Shown here: positions 63,836 to 64,000 of the stretch, one piece after another
Layout: the number at the start of each line of letters is the position of its first letter
Position numbering within the stretch: the stretch's first letter is position 1
Assembly (NCBI GenBank): GCA_014379585.1
Contig: JACMLN010000099.1
Coordinates: 37,847-101,846 of the forward strand
DNA: 64,000 bases
Source: Gloeobacterales cyanobacterium ES-bin-313
Lineage (GTDB): Bacteria; Cyanobacteriota; Cyanobacteriia; Gloeobacterales; Gloeobacteraceae
Reading direction: 5' to 3'
The notes under the pieces: model-generated
The model's database searches: none
Told to the model about the DNA's origin: nothing
Seen by the model: the letters and a program-made list of their open reading frames with translations, nothing else
Position numbers and translations under genes: made by a program

Positions 63836-64000
63836 TTTTTGGTGAGTTGCGAGAAATATGGCGAACGGCACCAAAGGGAAGGGGCGAGCCCCTCCCTCTG
63901 GACTCCCACCCCGTGGGGGACAGAAGCCTGTCCCCCACACCCCCTTGGCAACTTTAGTGGCTTGATACTGAGTGATATTCGGTTGCGCAGGCTGACTGTC
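63836..64000 (+). repeat. Dispersed repeat, copy D (cut by the window edge)
   Basis: Nearly identical to copy C over about 150 bp from TTGGTGAGTTGCGAGAAATATGG to GATATTCGGTTGCGCAGG. It has the perfect 11-bp hairpin (63913-63938, loop AAGC) and the bulged hairpin (63875-63897), where AGGG/CCCT replaces GGGC/GCCC of copy C, keeping the pairing. The element continues beyond the window. Confidence 0.88.

Overview
The window comes from a cyanobacterium, most likely an early-branching, thylakoid-less Gloeobacter/Anthocerotibacter-type lineage. Supporting genes are UPF0367 and DUF3155 proteins found mainly in cyanobacteria, the division protein Ftn2/ZipN (ARC6 family), OpcA next to Zwf, an SLH-domain iron-uptake-type porin, a DUF3769 LptD-like protein, a Zam-like RNB protein, the hopanoid-associated glycosyltransferase HpnB, and a 31-residue one-helix protein resembling a photosystem I PsaI/PsaZ subunit. 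The lineage is inferred from gene content only. No rRNA, tRNA or CRISPR array was seen.

Layout. 1-1.4 kb: the end of cysS, then a degenerate stretch with two copies of a dispersed repeat, two broken N-terminal gene fragments and one small secreted protein. 1.4-5.3 kb: oxidative pentose-phosphate genes zwf-opcA-pgl on the minus strand, plus a UPF0367 gene. 5.4-20.3 kb: an envelope and metal-uptake cluster with two convergent TonB-dependent receptors, an SLH porin with strong tandem terminators, an OmpR-type two-component system, and an ABC-HlyD-TolC exporter. Five upstream regions here share ATGAGA/ATGAAA half-sites in two fixed arrangements, so I predict one regulon driven by the response regulator. 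20.3-34.7 kb: mostly housekeeping (CPBP protease, GldA-like dehydrogenase, carotenoid oxygenase, upp, hpnB, rubrerythrin, murQ, secA, a Fur/PerR regulator, murD) and the small photosystem-like protein overlapping the end of murD.

34.9-47.7 kb is richer in unusual proteins. It has a membrane pseudokinase with a proline-rich tail, a GT4 glycosyltransferase, an APC transporter, an RNB-family protein that has lost its catalytic acids, a divergent DinG-like protein without a working Walker A motif, a secreted metzincin fused to two TonB-C-like domains, and a coupled vWA-PP2C pair. 47.7-56.3 kb holds a PHP phosphoesterase, an SDR, a VOC protein, a lone PD-(D/E)XK nuclease-like protein, a short UvrC-like GIY-YIG protein, LptD-like, a ROK kinase and a cytosine methyltransferase with an N-terminal MerR-like HTH.

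56.3-64 kb: a third repeat copy, an LCP protein divergent from an NDP-sugar nucleotidyltransferase, ftn2, a coupled trio (57-aa protein, lipase, BirA), a conserved hypothetical, a frameshifted small gene and a fourth repeat copy cut by the window edge. The best candidates for something undescribed are the metzincin-TonB-C fusion, the shared-operator regulon, the structured repeat family and the divergent pair of degenerate nucleic-acid enzymes.
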